A DNA stretch of 35,528 nucleotides from VRUB01 sp046758085. Lineage in GTDB: Bacteria > Pseudomonadota > Gammaproteobacteria > Acidiferrobacterales > SPGG2. The notes beneath the pieces were generated by a model, which saw only the letters and a program-made list of their open reading frames with translations, was not told where the DNA came from and searched no databases. A program made the translations under genes and the position numbers. This document shows positions 24,268 to 33,124 of the stretch, one piece after another; within the stretch, counting starts at the first letter, position 1, and every line of letters begins with the position of its first letter. The stretch covers positions 1-35,528 of the forward strand of contig JBHHZP010000019.1 of assembly GCA_046758085.1 (NCBI GenBank), read 5' to 3'.

Positions 24268-25575
24268 ATGGGTTGCTGTCAATACTTCACGCCAACCGAG
24301 GGCGGTGCTGACGCCTTCACCGTGGAGATGCCGCGCCTTACCTTCGGCCGTGGCGTGCTGAACGAGGTCGGCGAGCGTGCGCGTGCTTGTCGCATCGGCC
24401 GCGCGGCGCTTTTCACCGACCCCTACCTTGCCGGCTCAGAGCATCTCGCGCAGGTACGCGCATCTCTCGATGCGGCCGGTATCGATTATGCTGTCTACTC
24501 GGAGGTACGCATCGAGCCGACCGATCGTTCGGTGCTGGCAGCGGCTGATTTCCTGAAAGATGGAAACTTCAACGGGGTTGTCTCGGTCGGTGGTGGTTCC
24601 GTGATAGACACGGCCAAAGGGGGCATGGTCTACGCGCTTTATCCCACCAGCTTCTCGACCTATTTCGCACCGCCGGTCGGCGAAGGGCAGCCGGTGCCAG
24701 GCCGGGTGTTACCGCACCTGGCCTGTCCTACCACTTCCGGCACGGGGTCTGAGGTGACCGGCCTCTCGGTGATCCTGTTCGAGTCACTCCACACCAAGTT
24801 TGTGCTCGGGAGCCGTTACATCCTCCCGGACGAGGCCATCATCGACCCCGCCTGTACCGCTACACTGCCGTCGATGGTGGTGGCATCAAGCGGGCTCGAC
24901 CTGCTGAGCCACGCGATCGAGTGTTACACGGCGCGCGCCTACACGCGCTGGGCGAAGGTGGCGGCACCGGGCGCGCGACCCATGATTCAGGGGGCTAACC
25001 CGTGGAGCGATCTGCACGCGCGCGAGGCCTTGCGTATCGTGGGGGAGTATCTCGAGCGCGGCGTCGCAGACGCCTCCGACCATGAGGCGCGAGACAACCT
25101 GAGTTGGGCCGCGTCGTTGGCCGGCATGGCGTTCGGAAACTGCGGCACGCACCTCCCGCATGCGCTGTCTTATGCCGTATCGCAAGGAGCCCGCGATTTC
25201 CAGGCCAAAGGCTACCCAACGCAACCCTCGTTCGTACCCCACGGTATTAGCGTCATTGTCAACTCGCCCTCGGTATTCCGTTACACCGCGCAGGCAGCGC
25301 CGGAACGCCATCTCGAAGCCGCCTGGTGCCTCGGCGCCGATACCCGCGACGCCGTGCACGCAGACGCGGGCGAAGTCGTGGCTGCGCGAATCATTTCACT
25401 CATGCGGGCGACCGGTACTCCCAATGGCATCGGCGGTGTTGGGTTGGCACAGGAGGACGCCTCTGATCTGGCGCAGTCCGCTATTCGTCAACGTCGCGCC
25501 ATCGGCAACGCACCGCGTGACACGGGGCTTGCGGAGATCACCCGAATCTTCGAAGGGGCTGTCAATTACTGGTAG
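24268..25575 (+). CDS. Hydroxyacid-oxoacid transhydrogenase (ADHFE1-type iron alcohol dehydrogenase)
   Basis: The 435-residue product belongs to iron-containing alcohol dehydrogenases and fits the hydroxyacid-oxoacid transhydrogenase (HOT/ADHFE1) branch: early CCQYFTPTEGGADAFTVEM, RIEPTDRSVLAA, VSVGGGSVIDTAKG (nucleotide site), PTTSGTGSEVTG, and metal-region His residues in DLLSHAIECYTARAY, THLPHALSY and FVPHGISV. HOT oxidises 4-hydroxybutyrate to succinate semialdehyde while reducing 2-oxoglutarate to 2-hydroxyglutarate, with bound NAD recycled. I start at ATG 24268 (MGCCQYF), where family homology begins, behind a G-rich GGGGGGA. Its place after the GMC enzyme and before an MFS permease suggests a shared pathway for a hydroxy compound, which is inference. 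Confidence 0.88.
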   Translation: MGCCQYFTPTEGGADAFTVEMPRLTFGRGVLNEVGERARACRIGRAALFTDPYLAGSEHLAQVRASLDAAGIDYAVYSEVRIEPTDRSVLAAADFLKDGNFNGVVSVGGGSVIDTAKGGMVYALYPTSFSTYFAPPVGEGQPVPGRVLPHLACPTTSGTGSEVTGLSVILFESLHTKFVLGSRYILPDEAIIDPACTATLPSMVVASSGLDLLSHAIECYTARAYTRWAKVAAPGARPMIQGANPWSDLHAREALRIVGEYLERGVADASDHEARDNLSWAASLAGMAFGNCGTHLPHALSYAVSQGARDFQAKGYPTQPSFVPHGISVIVNSPSVFRYTAQAAPERHLEAAWCLGADTRDAVHADAGEVVAARIISLMRATGTPNGIGGVGLAQEDASDLAQSAIRQRRAIGNAPRDTGLAEITRIFEGAVNYW

Positions 25576-25780
25576 GGCGGCGCAAAACGCAATTTCAGGC
25601 CCGATCAGACCGCCCGGCGCTTTCCTTGAGTGGATCCAGGTAACAGAAACGCATGACGGATTGCATCCATGCCCGCGCAATCATAGCCGATTCACGATAA
25701 GGTATGACAGGTTATTGAACACCGCCGCCGCCTGCGGTGGCATTATGGCCCGGTGAAAACCACCGGAGCTGAGGCATACC

Positions 25781-27004
25781 ATGAGCCGCGATCGAATCAA
25801 CTTCGTGTTCCTGAACATTGGCCACTTCTACGATCACCTGTTCATGTTGATCTTCGCGACGGTGGCGGCGCTCACGCTCGCGCGTGGGTGGAATATGAGC
25901 TACGCCGAGCTGATCCCTTACGCTACGCCCGGATTTATTGCCTTTGGCGTGTGCGCCATTCCGGCAGGCTGGCTTGCGGACAAGTGGAGCCGCGAAGGTA
26001 TGATGGTGATTTTCTTTGTCGGCATCGGCCTGAGCGCAATCGCCACCACGTTAGCACAGACACCGTTACAGATCGGGATCGGGTTGTTTGCCATCGGTCT
26101 GTTCGCCGCAATCTATCATCCCGTAGGCATCGCGATGGTCGTGCATGGGCGCGACAAGACCGGGTTTGCGCTCGCGGTCAACGGTGTGTTTGGTAACATG
26201 GGGGTGGCGTGCGCAGCGCTGCTGACCGGATTCTTGCTGGATGCCTCCGGCTGGCAATCGGCCTTCGTCCTGCCCGGCGCCGTAGCCGTCGCAACCGGTG
26301 TGGCCTATGCCGTCTTTGTCTATGTCGGCCGTGCGGCGGCGGCAGAGCCGCACAGCGCGACCGCGAGACGCAAAGCGTCCGCCGGCACGCACATACTCGA
26401 GCGGGCAACACTGATGCGGGTATTCGCCATTATCTTCTTCTCCACCGCGATCGGCGGCCTGATCTTCCAGAGCACGACCTTCGCACTGCCCAAGATCTTC
26501 GACGAACGGCTGCCGGCGATGGCGGACACGGCAACACTGGTCGGCTGGTACGCCTTCATCGCCTTTGCCGTGGCCGCCTTCGCCCAGCTCGTGGTGGGCT
26601 ACCTGGTGGACCATCATTCGATCCGAACGGTGTTCGCGTTCGTCGCCGCCCTGCAGGTCCTGTTCTTCACGCTTATGCAAGAGCTTTCCGGACCCTTAGC
26701 GCTGATCGTAGCCATCGCCCTCATGCTGGTGGTATTCGGGCAAATTCCCATTAACGACGTGCTGGTCGGCCGCATCACACGCAGTGAATGGCGCAGCCGC
26801 GTTTACGCCGTGCGCTATATCGTGACCTTCTCGGTCATGGCCTCGGCAGTGCCGTTCATCGCATGGCTGCATGCGTACTGGAGTTTTGCCGCACTGTTCC
26901 GGGTAATGGCGATTGCCGCGGGCGCGACCTTCCTTGCCGTACTGCTACTGCCACGTACCGGCGCCGTGACTGGCGACACGCCAGACACCGCGGCGGCGGA
27001 ATAG
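25781..27004 (+). CDS. MFS transporter
   Basis: The 407-residue protein shows about 12 hydrophobic segments with a polar loop in the middle (EPHSATARRKASAGTH, about residues 187-204), the usual 6+6 MFS layout. The loop between TM2 and TM3 reads GWLADKWSREG, the MFS motif A (GxxxDxxxR-like). The ATG at 25781 follows GAGG by six bases. Substrate cannot be inferred from sequence; position behind the GMC and transhydrogenase genes points to uptake or export of a related small organic compound. Confidence 0.88.
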   Translation: MSRDRINFVFLNIGHFYDHLFMLIFATVAALTLARGWNMSYAELIPYATPGFIAFGVCAIPAGWLADKWSREGMMVIFFVGIGLSAIATTLAQTPLQIGIGLFAIGLFAAIYHPVGIAMVVHGRDKTGFALAVNGVFGNMGVACAALLTGFLLDASGWQSAFVLPGAVAVATGVAYAVFVYVGRAAAAEPHSATARRKASAGTHILERATLMRVFAIIFFSTAIGGLIFQSTTFALPKIFDERLPAMADTATLVGWYAFIAFAVAAFAQLVVGYLVDHHSIRTVFAFVAALQVLFFTLMQELSGPLALIVAIALMLVVFGQIPINDVLVGRITRSEWRSRVYAVRYIVTFSVMASAVPFIAWLHAYWSFAALFRVMAIAAGATFLAVLLLPRTGAVTGDTPDTAAAE

Positions 27005-27165
27005 AGTAAAAATAGAAACGCGGCCATTGGGATATTCGCAGCCGGCCGCTGTCGCATTCAAACTACCACACGCGAGTTCAGGGTTCGCGCTACCGCCAGA
27101 ACGCGAGCGATCTCACCGGCTGGGCCCAATGCAAGCCCGACCGGCGAGTTACTTCTGTTGTGCGA

Positions 27166-27705
27166 TTACTTCTTGGGCTTGAACTTGAACTTCTGCCCAC
27201 CGATCGAGGCCTGGAACATCAATCCGCCCTTGGCCATGGTGAACACGGCTACGCCCTTCGAATAATTGGCGTTGGCTGCGACGCCGGCATCGGCCCCAAC
27301 GGCGTTGGCTTGAGCATCGAACGCAAATGTGCCACCAGTGAACTTATAAAGCGCAGTACTATCCTTGAAGAAAATAACCTCCCGGAATGTTTGACCGCCT
27401 GCCTGAAGGCCGATCGAGCCTTGCGACAGAGTCGCGCGGCCGATGACGGTACCTTTCTTGAAAACCAAACCTTTGCCGCCGGCACCACCGACGATGAAAC
27501 CGCCTTTGGCAATGGAGGGGAACACGACATAACCGTAGGCAGCCTTAAAAAAAGCCTCTATCGTGGGATCTTTTTTCTTGAACTCCGCTATTGCCTCGTC
27601 AACGTCCGCCTGGATCTTCTGCTCTATTGATCCGGCCTGGACCGGAAGGCTGGTGATCGCAACCAATCCGAACACAGCCAATGTCAGTACAGCGATTGCT
27701 TTCAT
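27166..27705 (-). CDS. Exported SYLF/YSC84 domain lipid-binding protein
   Basis: ATG 27705 has an ideal AGGAGGAATA site. The 179-residue product has a signal peptide (MKAIAVLTLAVFGLVAITS to VQAG) and then a YSC84/SYLF domain, a Gly-rich repeat of short strands: AAYGYVVFPSIAKGGFIVGG, GKGLVF, LSQGSIGLQAGGQTF and a C-terminal KGGLMFQASIGGQKF. Eukaryotic SYLF proteins bind phosphoinositides; bacterial ones are periplasmic or envelope-associated with unknown roles. A promoter and a leader of about 150 bases with hairpin potential precede it. Codons upstream to 27804 are open but not supported. Confidence 0.87.
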   Translation of the reverse strand: MKAIAVLTLAVFGLVAITSLPVQAGSIEQKIQADVDEAIAEFKKKDPTIEAFFKAAYGYVVFPSIAKGGFIVGGAGGKGLVFKKGTVIGRATLSQGSIGLQAGGQTFREVIFFKDSTALYKFTGGTFAFDAQANAVGADAGVAANANYSKGVAVFTMAKGGLMFQASIGGQKFKFKPKK

Positions 27706-27861
27706 TATTCCTCCTGAAAATGAAGCGATAAAAGAAATGCCGGCTGCGAAAACGCGCGCATCCGGCATCGGTGGCTTTTCGCCACCAGGAACCTCGACCT
27801 GCACGCAGACGGCACCGGGAGTGCCGGGGGGGCGCCGCGCAGTGCCGCGAAAAGCGGCGCT

Positions 27862-27890
27862 ATTTTAGAGGCAACATCGGGGCAACACAA
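27862..27890 (-). promoter_or_regulatory. Candidate promoter of the SYLF gene
   Basis: Reading the minus strand, TTGTGT (27890-27885) and TAAAAT (27867-27862) are 17 bases apart. A start near 27855 would give a leader of about 150 bases to the ATG at 27705. The leader contains GC-rich self-complementary stretches (for example GGTGGCGAAAAGCCACC), which may form hairpins. Confidence 0.5.
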
Positions 27891-28248
27891 CAGAAGGGCG
27901 TAAATAGGTGGGGAAAAGAGGTTTTTTCCTCACTGTCCCATAGGTGTACACCATGGCCCAAGACATGCCGCCCGCTGGACAAACACCCTCAGTGTGAACG
28001 GGTTTCAGGCGGCCAGGCGGAGATTAGTGGGGCAGCGGTGGTTGATGCCTAGATGCCCCTGCTGACCAAGCATCACACCTTCCAGAATATGGCCTTCGAC
28101 CGAAGGCCTAATCGATTCCAAGTAGGTTTCGCGACAAAAAATTCTAGGAACGATACCATCTCGCGCGTGCGCGATACGGGCGCGCACCAGGATCATATTT
28201 CATGATCGCCCGGGGTATGCGGCGATAGCGCCGGCGTGCAACGCAATG
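27891..28248. other. Gene-free interval with a short palindrome
   Basis: No supported gene. A short minus-strand frame (28005-28196) lacks a ribosome-binding site. A perfect hairpin GGCCTTCG-AC-CGAAGGCC occupies 28091-28108, without a T-tract; it may help end the minus-strand gene that stops at 28249. Confidence 0.4.
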
Positions 28249-28734
28249 CTAACCGGTCGCAGCGGCGGACTGCAGCGAGGCCAGCACGTTTCCGGCCTCC
28301 GCCAGTAATTGGCGCTGTCCGCGAGACTGGTTTACTGTATTCAAGGTGTTGACTACCGAGGTGCTTTTTAGCGTGTCGCCGAGGACATAGGAACCGGTCT
28401 GGCTTTCAAAATTGGGCACGAGCACCACGAACGTGGCGCGCGTTGTACATGGCGCATATTCAATCACGATGAAGGTGTCGAACAGAACCACATTGAACGG
28501 CTGGTTATAGCCGTTGCCTTCGACGGCCGCCAGTAACTCGGCCTTGTCCCGGAAGAAATCCGATGCCGATGCTTTACGGCGCATACCATCGACCGTGATG
28601 TCATTGATCTGTGCGGATTTCACGTAGTTCGCCACCCGGTAATCCGCGAGGAATCTCGCCCTGTTGCCGATTAATTCTTGGACCATCTTTCTTTTGCGCA
28701 TAACCTTCTCACATTCCGCCAGTACGGGTAGCAA
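28249..28734 (-). CDS. Hypothetical protein, start uncertain
   Basis: About 161 residues from a TTG at 28734, with internal ATGs at MRKRKM and MVQEL as alternatives; none has a well-spaced ribosome-binding site. The frame stays open about 20 codons further up with protein-like sequence (PDASRNGLIALLPVL), so the N-terminus may be lost or misread. The body has mixed alpha/beta character (NQPFNVVLFDTFIVIEYAPC, TFVVLVPNFESQTGSYVLGD) and an amphipathic, Gln/Ala-rich C-terminus. No family is recognised. Confidence 0.55.
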   Translation of the reverse strand: MLPVLAECEKVMRKRKMVQELIGNRARFLADYRVANYVKSAQINDITVDGMRRKASASDFFRDKAELLAAVEGNGYNQPFNVVLFDTFIVIEYAPCTTRATFVVLVPNFESQTGSYVLGDTLKSTSVVNTLNTVNQSRGQRQLLAEAGNVLASLQSAAATG

Positions 28735-29135
28735 GGCAATAAGACCGTTCCGTGAGGCGTCAGGCCGGAATCGCGCCCGACGCGAGAATCGTCATCCTGC
28801 TGAGCAGCAGGAAGAGTACGAGCAGCCAGTAAAAGACATATAGTCTATTCCGGGCTGAAATCCAGCAGCACCGTCGGGTGCCCAACACACAAGAATGGTT
28901 TCCTTGCATATCAAACAGTTAGGTCGGAATCGTCAAACTCGCGCCGGAGTTCGCCACACACAGTACTCGGACATCGGATTTTTCCGCAATGGCTGTTCGT
29001 CCGCAAGATTCGCGGATAGCCAAAATACGCAACGGGCAGTGTGTCCCGCGACAATTGACGTCGGGGGAATTAGCGCTTACCTTGTCGGAACTGCGAGGTC
29101 AACACGTAGCAGCGACACGGAGGGGAGGACATTCG
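28735..29135. other. Intergenic region between divergent genes
   Basis: About 400 bases lie between the hypothetical protein (minus) and the DoxX gene (plus). A minus-strand frame of about 43 codons ending near 28760 would encode one hydrophobic helix (FYWLLVLFLLLSRM) but lacks a supported start, so I do not call it. The plus frame upstream of the DoxX start is open but not protein-like. Confidence 0.35.
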
Positions 29136-29528
29136 ATGGGTAAGCTTATCGAGCAATACGGACCGCTCGTCGGCCGAATATTCCTGGCGGGGCTCTTTAT
29201 CGTTAGCGGTTTTCACAAGATCGCCGGCTTTGAGGGTACTGCCCAGTATATGGCCGGCAAGGGCCTGCCCATGGTGCCGTTCTTGCTGGTGCTTTCGACT
29301 ATTATCGAATTGGCCGGTGCGGCGTTATTGGTGCTTGGCTGGCACGCGCGCTGGGCGGCGCTGGTGATATTTCTGTTCGTGATCCCGGTGACGCTCGTGT
29401 TTCACCCGTTCTGGACCGACGCAAACCAGTTGTGGAGTTTCTGGAAAAACGTCGCGATCATGGGCGGGATGCTCTACATAATGGCCTATGGCGCCGGCCC
29501 GTTCAGTATGGATCAACGCCGGCGCTAA
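29136..29528 (+). CDS. DoxX family membrane protein
   Basis: The 130-residue product has the four-helix DoxX layout: GRIFLAGLFIVSGFHKIAGF at the start, then VPFLLVLSTIIELAGAALLV, a third helix (WAALVIFLFVIPVTLVFHPFW) and a last one ending YIMAYGAGPFSMD. DoxX-type proteins are small inner-membrane proteins; some are subunits of thiosulfate:quinone oxidoreductase, others act in redox or stress responses. The start at 29136 is chosen for its GGGGAGG box; the frame is open further upstream (28989) without hydrophobic or homologous sequence. Confidence 0.88.
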   Translation: MGKLIEQYGPLVGRIFLAGLFIVSGFHKIAGFEGTAQYMAGKGLPMVPFLLVLSTIIELAGAALLVLGWHARWAALVIFLFVIPVTLVFHPFWTDANQLWSFWKNVAIMGGMLYIMAYGAGPFSMDQRRR

Positions 29529-29800
29529 GTCTGCCGCCTAGCTGGAACCGGGGGCGTACAACTAGACTAGATATTCATGGTCGATGGCCTGCGTCGCACA
29601 GGGTATTGCCAGGCCGCTGCCCGACATTAACGTTTGATCGGCCCCCTTGATCTGTCCCAGGGCGCCAGGTCTGCGCTTTTCCTGCCGTTTGGCGTGACTC
29701 TTGCAGGACATTTGTAGACCCAACTTTCAGCAAATTGCTCACCGATGTGGTTTGCGCTCAGCTCCTCGGAAGTGAAGCAAGTATTAATACGAGGTGGCGT

Positions 29801-30238
29801 ATGTTTGATGCAATGAGCAACAAGCCGAACCGCAGAGCGTGCGGAACGGTCGATGCCCTGATCGGAAACAAAGTAGACTTCCAAGGGAACACAACGTTTT
29901 CCGGTGGCCTGCGGATCGATGGGAAGGTGCAAGGGGACGTCACGGCACATGGCAACAATAACAGTACCTTGATCTTGAGCGAGCACGCCGAGGTCCAGGG
30001 GAATATCACTGCCCCCCACATGATTATCAACGGCAAGATTACGGGGAACGTGATGTGCTCCGGGTGCATCGAGCTGCAGCCACAAGCCGAGATCGTGGGC
30101 GAGGTACGCTACCGGTTTATCGAGGTGGCGCCGGGGGCGGCGATCGAGGGCAGGCTGGTACGAGAATCCCGGGATCTTTCCGGGAAAGCGGTGGTGACCA
30201 AGCTCACGCCGGCGACACCCGGTAATACAAAACCATAA
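29801..30238 (+). CDS. Bactofilin family protein
   Basis: The 145-residue protein is a bactofilin (DUF583): a short polar N-terminus, then a right-handed beta-helix region from about TVDALIGNKVDFQGNTTF through GGLRIDGKVQGDVTAHG, HAEVQGNITAPHMIING and KITGNVMCSGCIELQP, and a polar tail. Bactofilins polymerise without nucleotides into filaments that help shape cells, position enzymes or organise polar structures. ATG 29801 follows GAGGTGG. There is no adjacent M23 peptidase gene, which is a frequent partner, so its role here is open. Confidence 0.9.
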   Translation: MFDAMSNKPNRRACGTVDALIGNKVDFQGNTTFSGGLRIDGKVQGDVTAHGNNNSTLILSEHAEVQGNITAPHMIINGKITGNVMCSGCIELQPQAEIVGEVRYRFIEVAPGAAIEGRLVRESRDLSGKAVVTKLTPATPGNTKP

Positions 30239-30266
30239 CCGGGTCGCGAACGCCCACCGGGTCAGA

Positions 30267-30506
30267 TCATGTGGCGCGCGCGGTATGGGGACGCAAATTG
30301 CCGCGAGCACGTGTGAGCGCAGGAGCAGCCTCGGACTTGAGCTCCAGGTGTGGATCAATGGGGAGCCAGTACAGCTGGATACCGGGTCGACCAAGGTACA
30401 CGTTTATCCAAAGTAGGTGATCCCGTAGACGGCTCACCACAAAGCCGAACTGGCGGGCGCCGGTGTGGCTATGGTAGCAACCTCTAAGCTTGCGAATTCT
30501 CAACAT
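30267..30506 (-). CDS. Small basic protein of unknown function
   Basis: A 79-codon frame from ATG 30506 has an AGAGGAC ribosome-binding site at good spacing. The product begins MLRIRKLRGCYHSHTGARQF, contains a Trp/Leu-rich middle (LLWINVYLGRPGIQLYWLP) and a basic C-terminus (TRARGNLRPHTARAT). No signal peptide or known family is visible. It is convergent with the bactofilin gene (28 bases between stops). Confidence 0.5.
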   Translation of the reverse strand: MLRIRKLRGCYHSHTGARQFGFVVSRLRDHLLWINVYLGRPGIQLYWLPIDPHLELKSEAAPALTRARGNLRPHTARAT

Positions 30507-30531
30507 GGTCTGTCCTCTGCACTGGTTATAC

Positions 30532-30569
30532 CAACAGGTTTCTGAAAAGCTGTTTTCAGCAACTTGTTG
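30532..30569. repeat. Nested inverted repeat downstream of tam
   Basis: Outer arms CAACAGGTT (30532-30540) and AACTTGTTG (30561-30569) pair with one mismatch, and an inner perfect hairpin CTGAAAA/TTTTCAG (loop GCTG) lies at 30542-30559. It lies between tam and the small gene on the same strand, without a T-tract. It may be a REP-like unit or an RNA-stabilising hairpin. Confidence 0.55.
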
Positions 30570-30741
30570 ACTTTAAATAAGGCCGCCAACAGGAGGTTAG
30601 ACCTGACGCGCCAATCTGTTGTCCCGACACGCCAGCCGCGCACAGCTCAGGGAGCTACTACGATACATGATCGTTGACGGGGGCCTGTGTTTACCGGGCT
30701 GGCGGTGACGAACGGCGTGCGGTTTTGCCGTAGCTGTCGCA

Positions 30742-31509
30742 TCAAGGTGCCCTGGCGACCACGAAAATTCGCCGGAAGGGCAAGAGGGTCTTTCCCGCCG
30801 GGCCCGGGGGATAGGCGATAAGAATCAGTCGTCGATACTCCGCCTCGAAGCGGCTTCGTTCCGGTTCCTCCAACGCGTCCAGAAAGGGCTTCAGCCATGT
30901 CCCCTTGGTCCATTCAGCCACAGGGTTGTCACCCTCCAGCGTTTGCATATAAGTGGTTTCCCAAATATCTACTGAATCACTACACGGGGCCAGCACCGCG
31001 TAATACTCAGCAAGCTCCATCACCGGCGGTGGCCTCAACAGAGGCTTTAGCCTTTCGTGCCAGGGCCCGCAGCGGGCCGCCTCGTACACCACAGTATGCG
31101 TCGGCGCAGTAAAGTTTCCCGGCATCTGCACAGCCAGATACCCTCCTGGTTCAAGATAACTCATCAGACGCGGGAACAATGATCGATGCCCATCTATCCA
31201 ATGCAACGTTGCGTTGGAATAGATGACATCGAGTTTCTGTGCCGGTTGCCAGTCATTGATATCCTGTTCCTGCCATTCGACCTTGGATTCCATCTCCCGT
31301 GCCTTCTCAAGCATCTCCGGGGAGCTGTCAAATCCCAGTACCTTGGCGTTGGGCCAACGTGCTTGCATCATGCGGGTGACCAGACCCGTGCCACAACCCA
31401 GATCTACAACGTTGCTGGCGGTCTCAAGTGGAATGCGTGTCAGTAGCTCCAGTGCGGGCCGCAACCGGTGATCTTCGAACTCCAGATATTGTTGGGGATT
31501 CCAGACCAT
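30742..31509 (-). CDS. tam: Trans-aconitate 2-methyltransferase
   Basis: The 255-residue protein matches Tam along its length: start MVWNPQQYLEFEDHRLRPA, SAM motif I VVDLGCGTGLVT, an acidic motif FDSSPEMLEKA, YSNATLHWI, LEPGGYLAVQMPGN and a C-terminus with LPFRRIFVVAR. Tam uses S-adenosylmethionine to methylate trans-aconitate, a spontaneous and inhibitory isomer of cis-aconitate, in the cytosol. The ATG at 31509 lacks a good ribosome-binding site but the homology starts exactly here. It is divergent from the oxygenase gene. Confidence 0.93.
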   Translation of the reverse strand: MVWNPQQYLEFEDHRLRPALELLTRIPLETASNVVDLGCGTGLVTRMMQARWPNAKVLGFDSSPEMLEKAREMESKVEWQEQDINDWQPAQKLDVIYSNATLHWIDGHRSLFPRLMSYLEPGGYLAVQMPGNFTAPTHTVVYEAARCGPWHERLKPLLRPPPVMELAEYYAVLAPCSDSVDIWETTYMQTLEGDNPVAEWTKGTWLKPFLDALEEPERSRFEAEYRRLILIAYPPGPAGKTLLPFRRIFVVARAP

Positions 31510-31827
31510 GATTTATCGGTCTCGCTCTCAGTCAGTCAGAGGCGTGGAGGCCAACCCACAGAGAACTGCAACTGAGCATATCATCCGCGCCGCGGTGACC
31601 GGGACCCCCGCGGCATTGGCGCGAAAGGCCCGACACAAGCGGTACTGTTCCGCCTATGGCTCGAACTTGTCATTGGGTCTTATGCTGGCATGCCATCCCG
31701 CTGCGCGCATTCTTTCAGGCGCCACCTTTATGGTCTGGCGACCTGCTCCGGGGCATTTCGGGCCGATGAAGGTGGCCGAATCCCTTGGCATAATACCGCC
31801 TTGCGGAATAATTCGGAGACACTGCGC

Positions 31828-32481
31828 ATGGCTAACATAGACGTTCAACTGGGCTCCGGCATAACCCTGTTTTTCGCGACCCCTGTGTTCATGCGCGAAG
31901 CTCCGGACGCCGAGATGGTTAATAACGGCTTACGGGAGGCGATACTGAAGGCAGAGGCCGAGGACAAAGGCATTCCGGGTAGCAGCGTCAGCGGCTGGCA
32001 GTCAGTACCCAAGGTTCTGGAATGGCCGATTCCCGAGATCGTGACCTTGCGCGAGTTGGTAGAAGACGCGGTCGTGCAGATGGCCTGCCTACCCTACAAG
32101 GAAACTATGCCGGTTGAGTACAGGGCCTATGCGTGGGCCAATGTGAATCGCAACGGAAATTATAACCGGGTCCACAATCACGGTGAGATCCACTGGGCCT
32201 GTGTTTACTACGTCGATTGCGGCGAGCCCGAAACGGGTCATCCGATGAATGGTCAGATCGAGCTGCGTGACCCGCGGCCGGGGGCGACGGCCGGCAGCGA
32301 TTACAGATATCCTGGTTACACCTTCGGCCATGGCCTGCTGATTGATCCGAAGCCGGGGATGTTATTGGTGTTTCCGGGATGGGTCGAGCATTTCGTCCAT
32401 CCTTTTTTCGGAAAAGGCGAGCGTATCTCGATTGCCACCAATGTGGTCGTCGAGCGCGTCGGCGAAACGGTCCCATACTGA
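31828..32481 (+). CDS. Putative 2OG-Fe(II) oxygenase (TIGR02466/PF13759 type)
   Basis: The 217-residue protein begins MANIDVQLGSGITLFFATPV and matches the TIGR02466 group of predicted 2-oxoglutarate/Fe(II) oxygenases. The double-stranded beta-helix core is marked by HNHGEIHWACVYYVD (metal-binding region), a middle FGHGLLIDPKPGMLLVFPGW and HFVHPFFGKGERISIATNVV with the distal His and the Arg that binds 2-oxoglutarate. The substrate is unknown. I start at ATG 31828 (CGGAGA upstream) because the frame upstream to 31690 is not conserved-looking. Confidence 0.85.
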   Translation: MANIDVQLGSGITLFFATPVFMREAPDAEMVNNGLREAILKAEAEDKGIPGSSVSGWQSVPKVLEWPIPEIVTLRELVEDAVVQMACLPYKETMPVEYRAYAWANVNRNGNYNRVHNHGEIHWACVYYVDCGEPETGHPMNGQIELRDPRPGATAGSDYRYPGYTFGHGLLIDPKPGMLLVFPGWVEHFVHPFFGKGERISIATNVVVERVGETVPY

Positions 32482-32580
32482 CAAGTTGATACGCCTCATC
32501 GGGACAAGGACGGTGTTATATTTGGCTGCCGTGTGGCACCATCTCTAGCTAAAAGCGTCCGCCGTAGTTGAACCGGCGCC

Positions 32581-32979
32581 TCACTGCGAAACACCCATTA
32601 CGCCGTCGAGATACTGATAAAACTCGCGGATATTTTTCTTGTTTCGTGCGATCAAGCTACCGGATTTAGATGTCATATCGACCCGTACGCGGCCATCCGT
32701 GGTTGGAAATATCAGGATTCTCACCTTGTCTCCAAACGAGTGCATATTCCTGGCTGTTTTGACAATTATTACACCCGCCTTTGGGTCCTTGGATTTGACC
32801 TTCCAGTCGAGCATGAAGAGGGCATCAAGGGCCTTTTCATATACTGTCTCGACGTCACTGTCGTAATAACGGGCATGGATCTTGTCGTCCGTTGATGTTG
32901 ACAGGGTCGATTGCGCGGCTGATGCCAGGCTGGTAACCAGGCACAGCGCAAGCACAGAAACAAGCTTCAGTTCAGCCAT
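32581..32979 (-). CDS. Small exported protein of unknown function
   Basis: ATG 32979 has GGGGGG at six bases; two earlier in-frame starts are less well placed. The 132-residue product has a signal peptide (LKLVSVLALCLVTSLASAA) and then one domain beginning YYDSDVETVYEKALDALFML and ending NKKNIREFYQYLDGVMG. The pattern (helix, then strands with a VDMTSKSGS turn, then a long helix) recalls small periplasmic DUF1499-like proteins, but the match is weak and I leave it unassigned. Confidence 0.72.
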   Translation of the reverse strand: MAELKLVSVLALCLVTSLASAAQSTLSTSTDDKIHARYYDSDVETVYEKALDALFMLDWKVKSKDPKAGVIIVKTARNMHSFGDKVRILIFPTTDGRVRVDMTSKSGSLIARNKKNIREFYQYLDGVMGVSQ

Positions 32980-33124
32980 TCTCATCCCCCCAAGACGGGG
33001 CACTACCTATTAATAGCCCTCTGGCCGTGGCCCTTCAAGCGAGCTGAGGGCCGTCAAGGTGCCCCTGGACGCCGCTCAGCGACTATAGTTGCTTTACAGG
33101 ATACGTCAATTTCGAGGTAGGCCA

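Noticed and set aside
28005..28196. 63-codon minus-strand frame that might be a transposase remnant
   Set aside because: I could not connect it to any insertion sequence family, and it lacks terminal repeats and a start signal.
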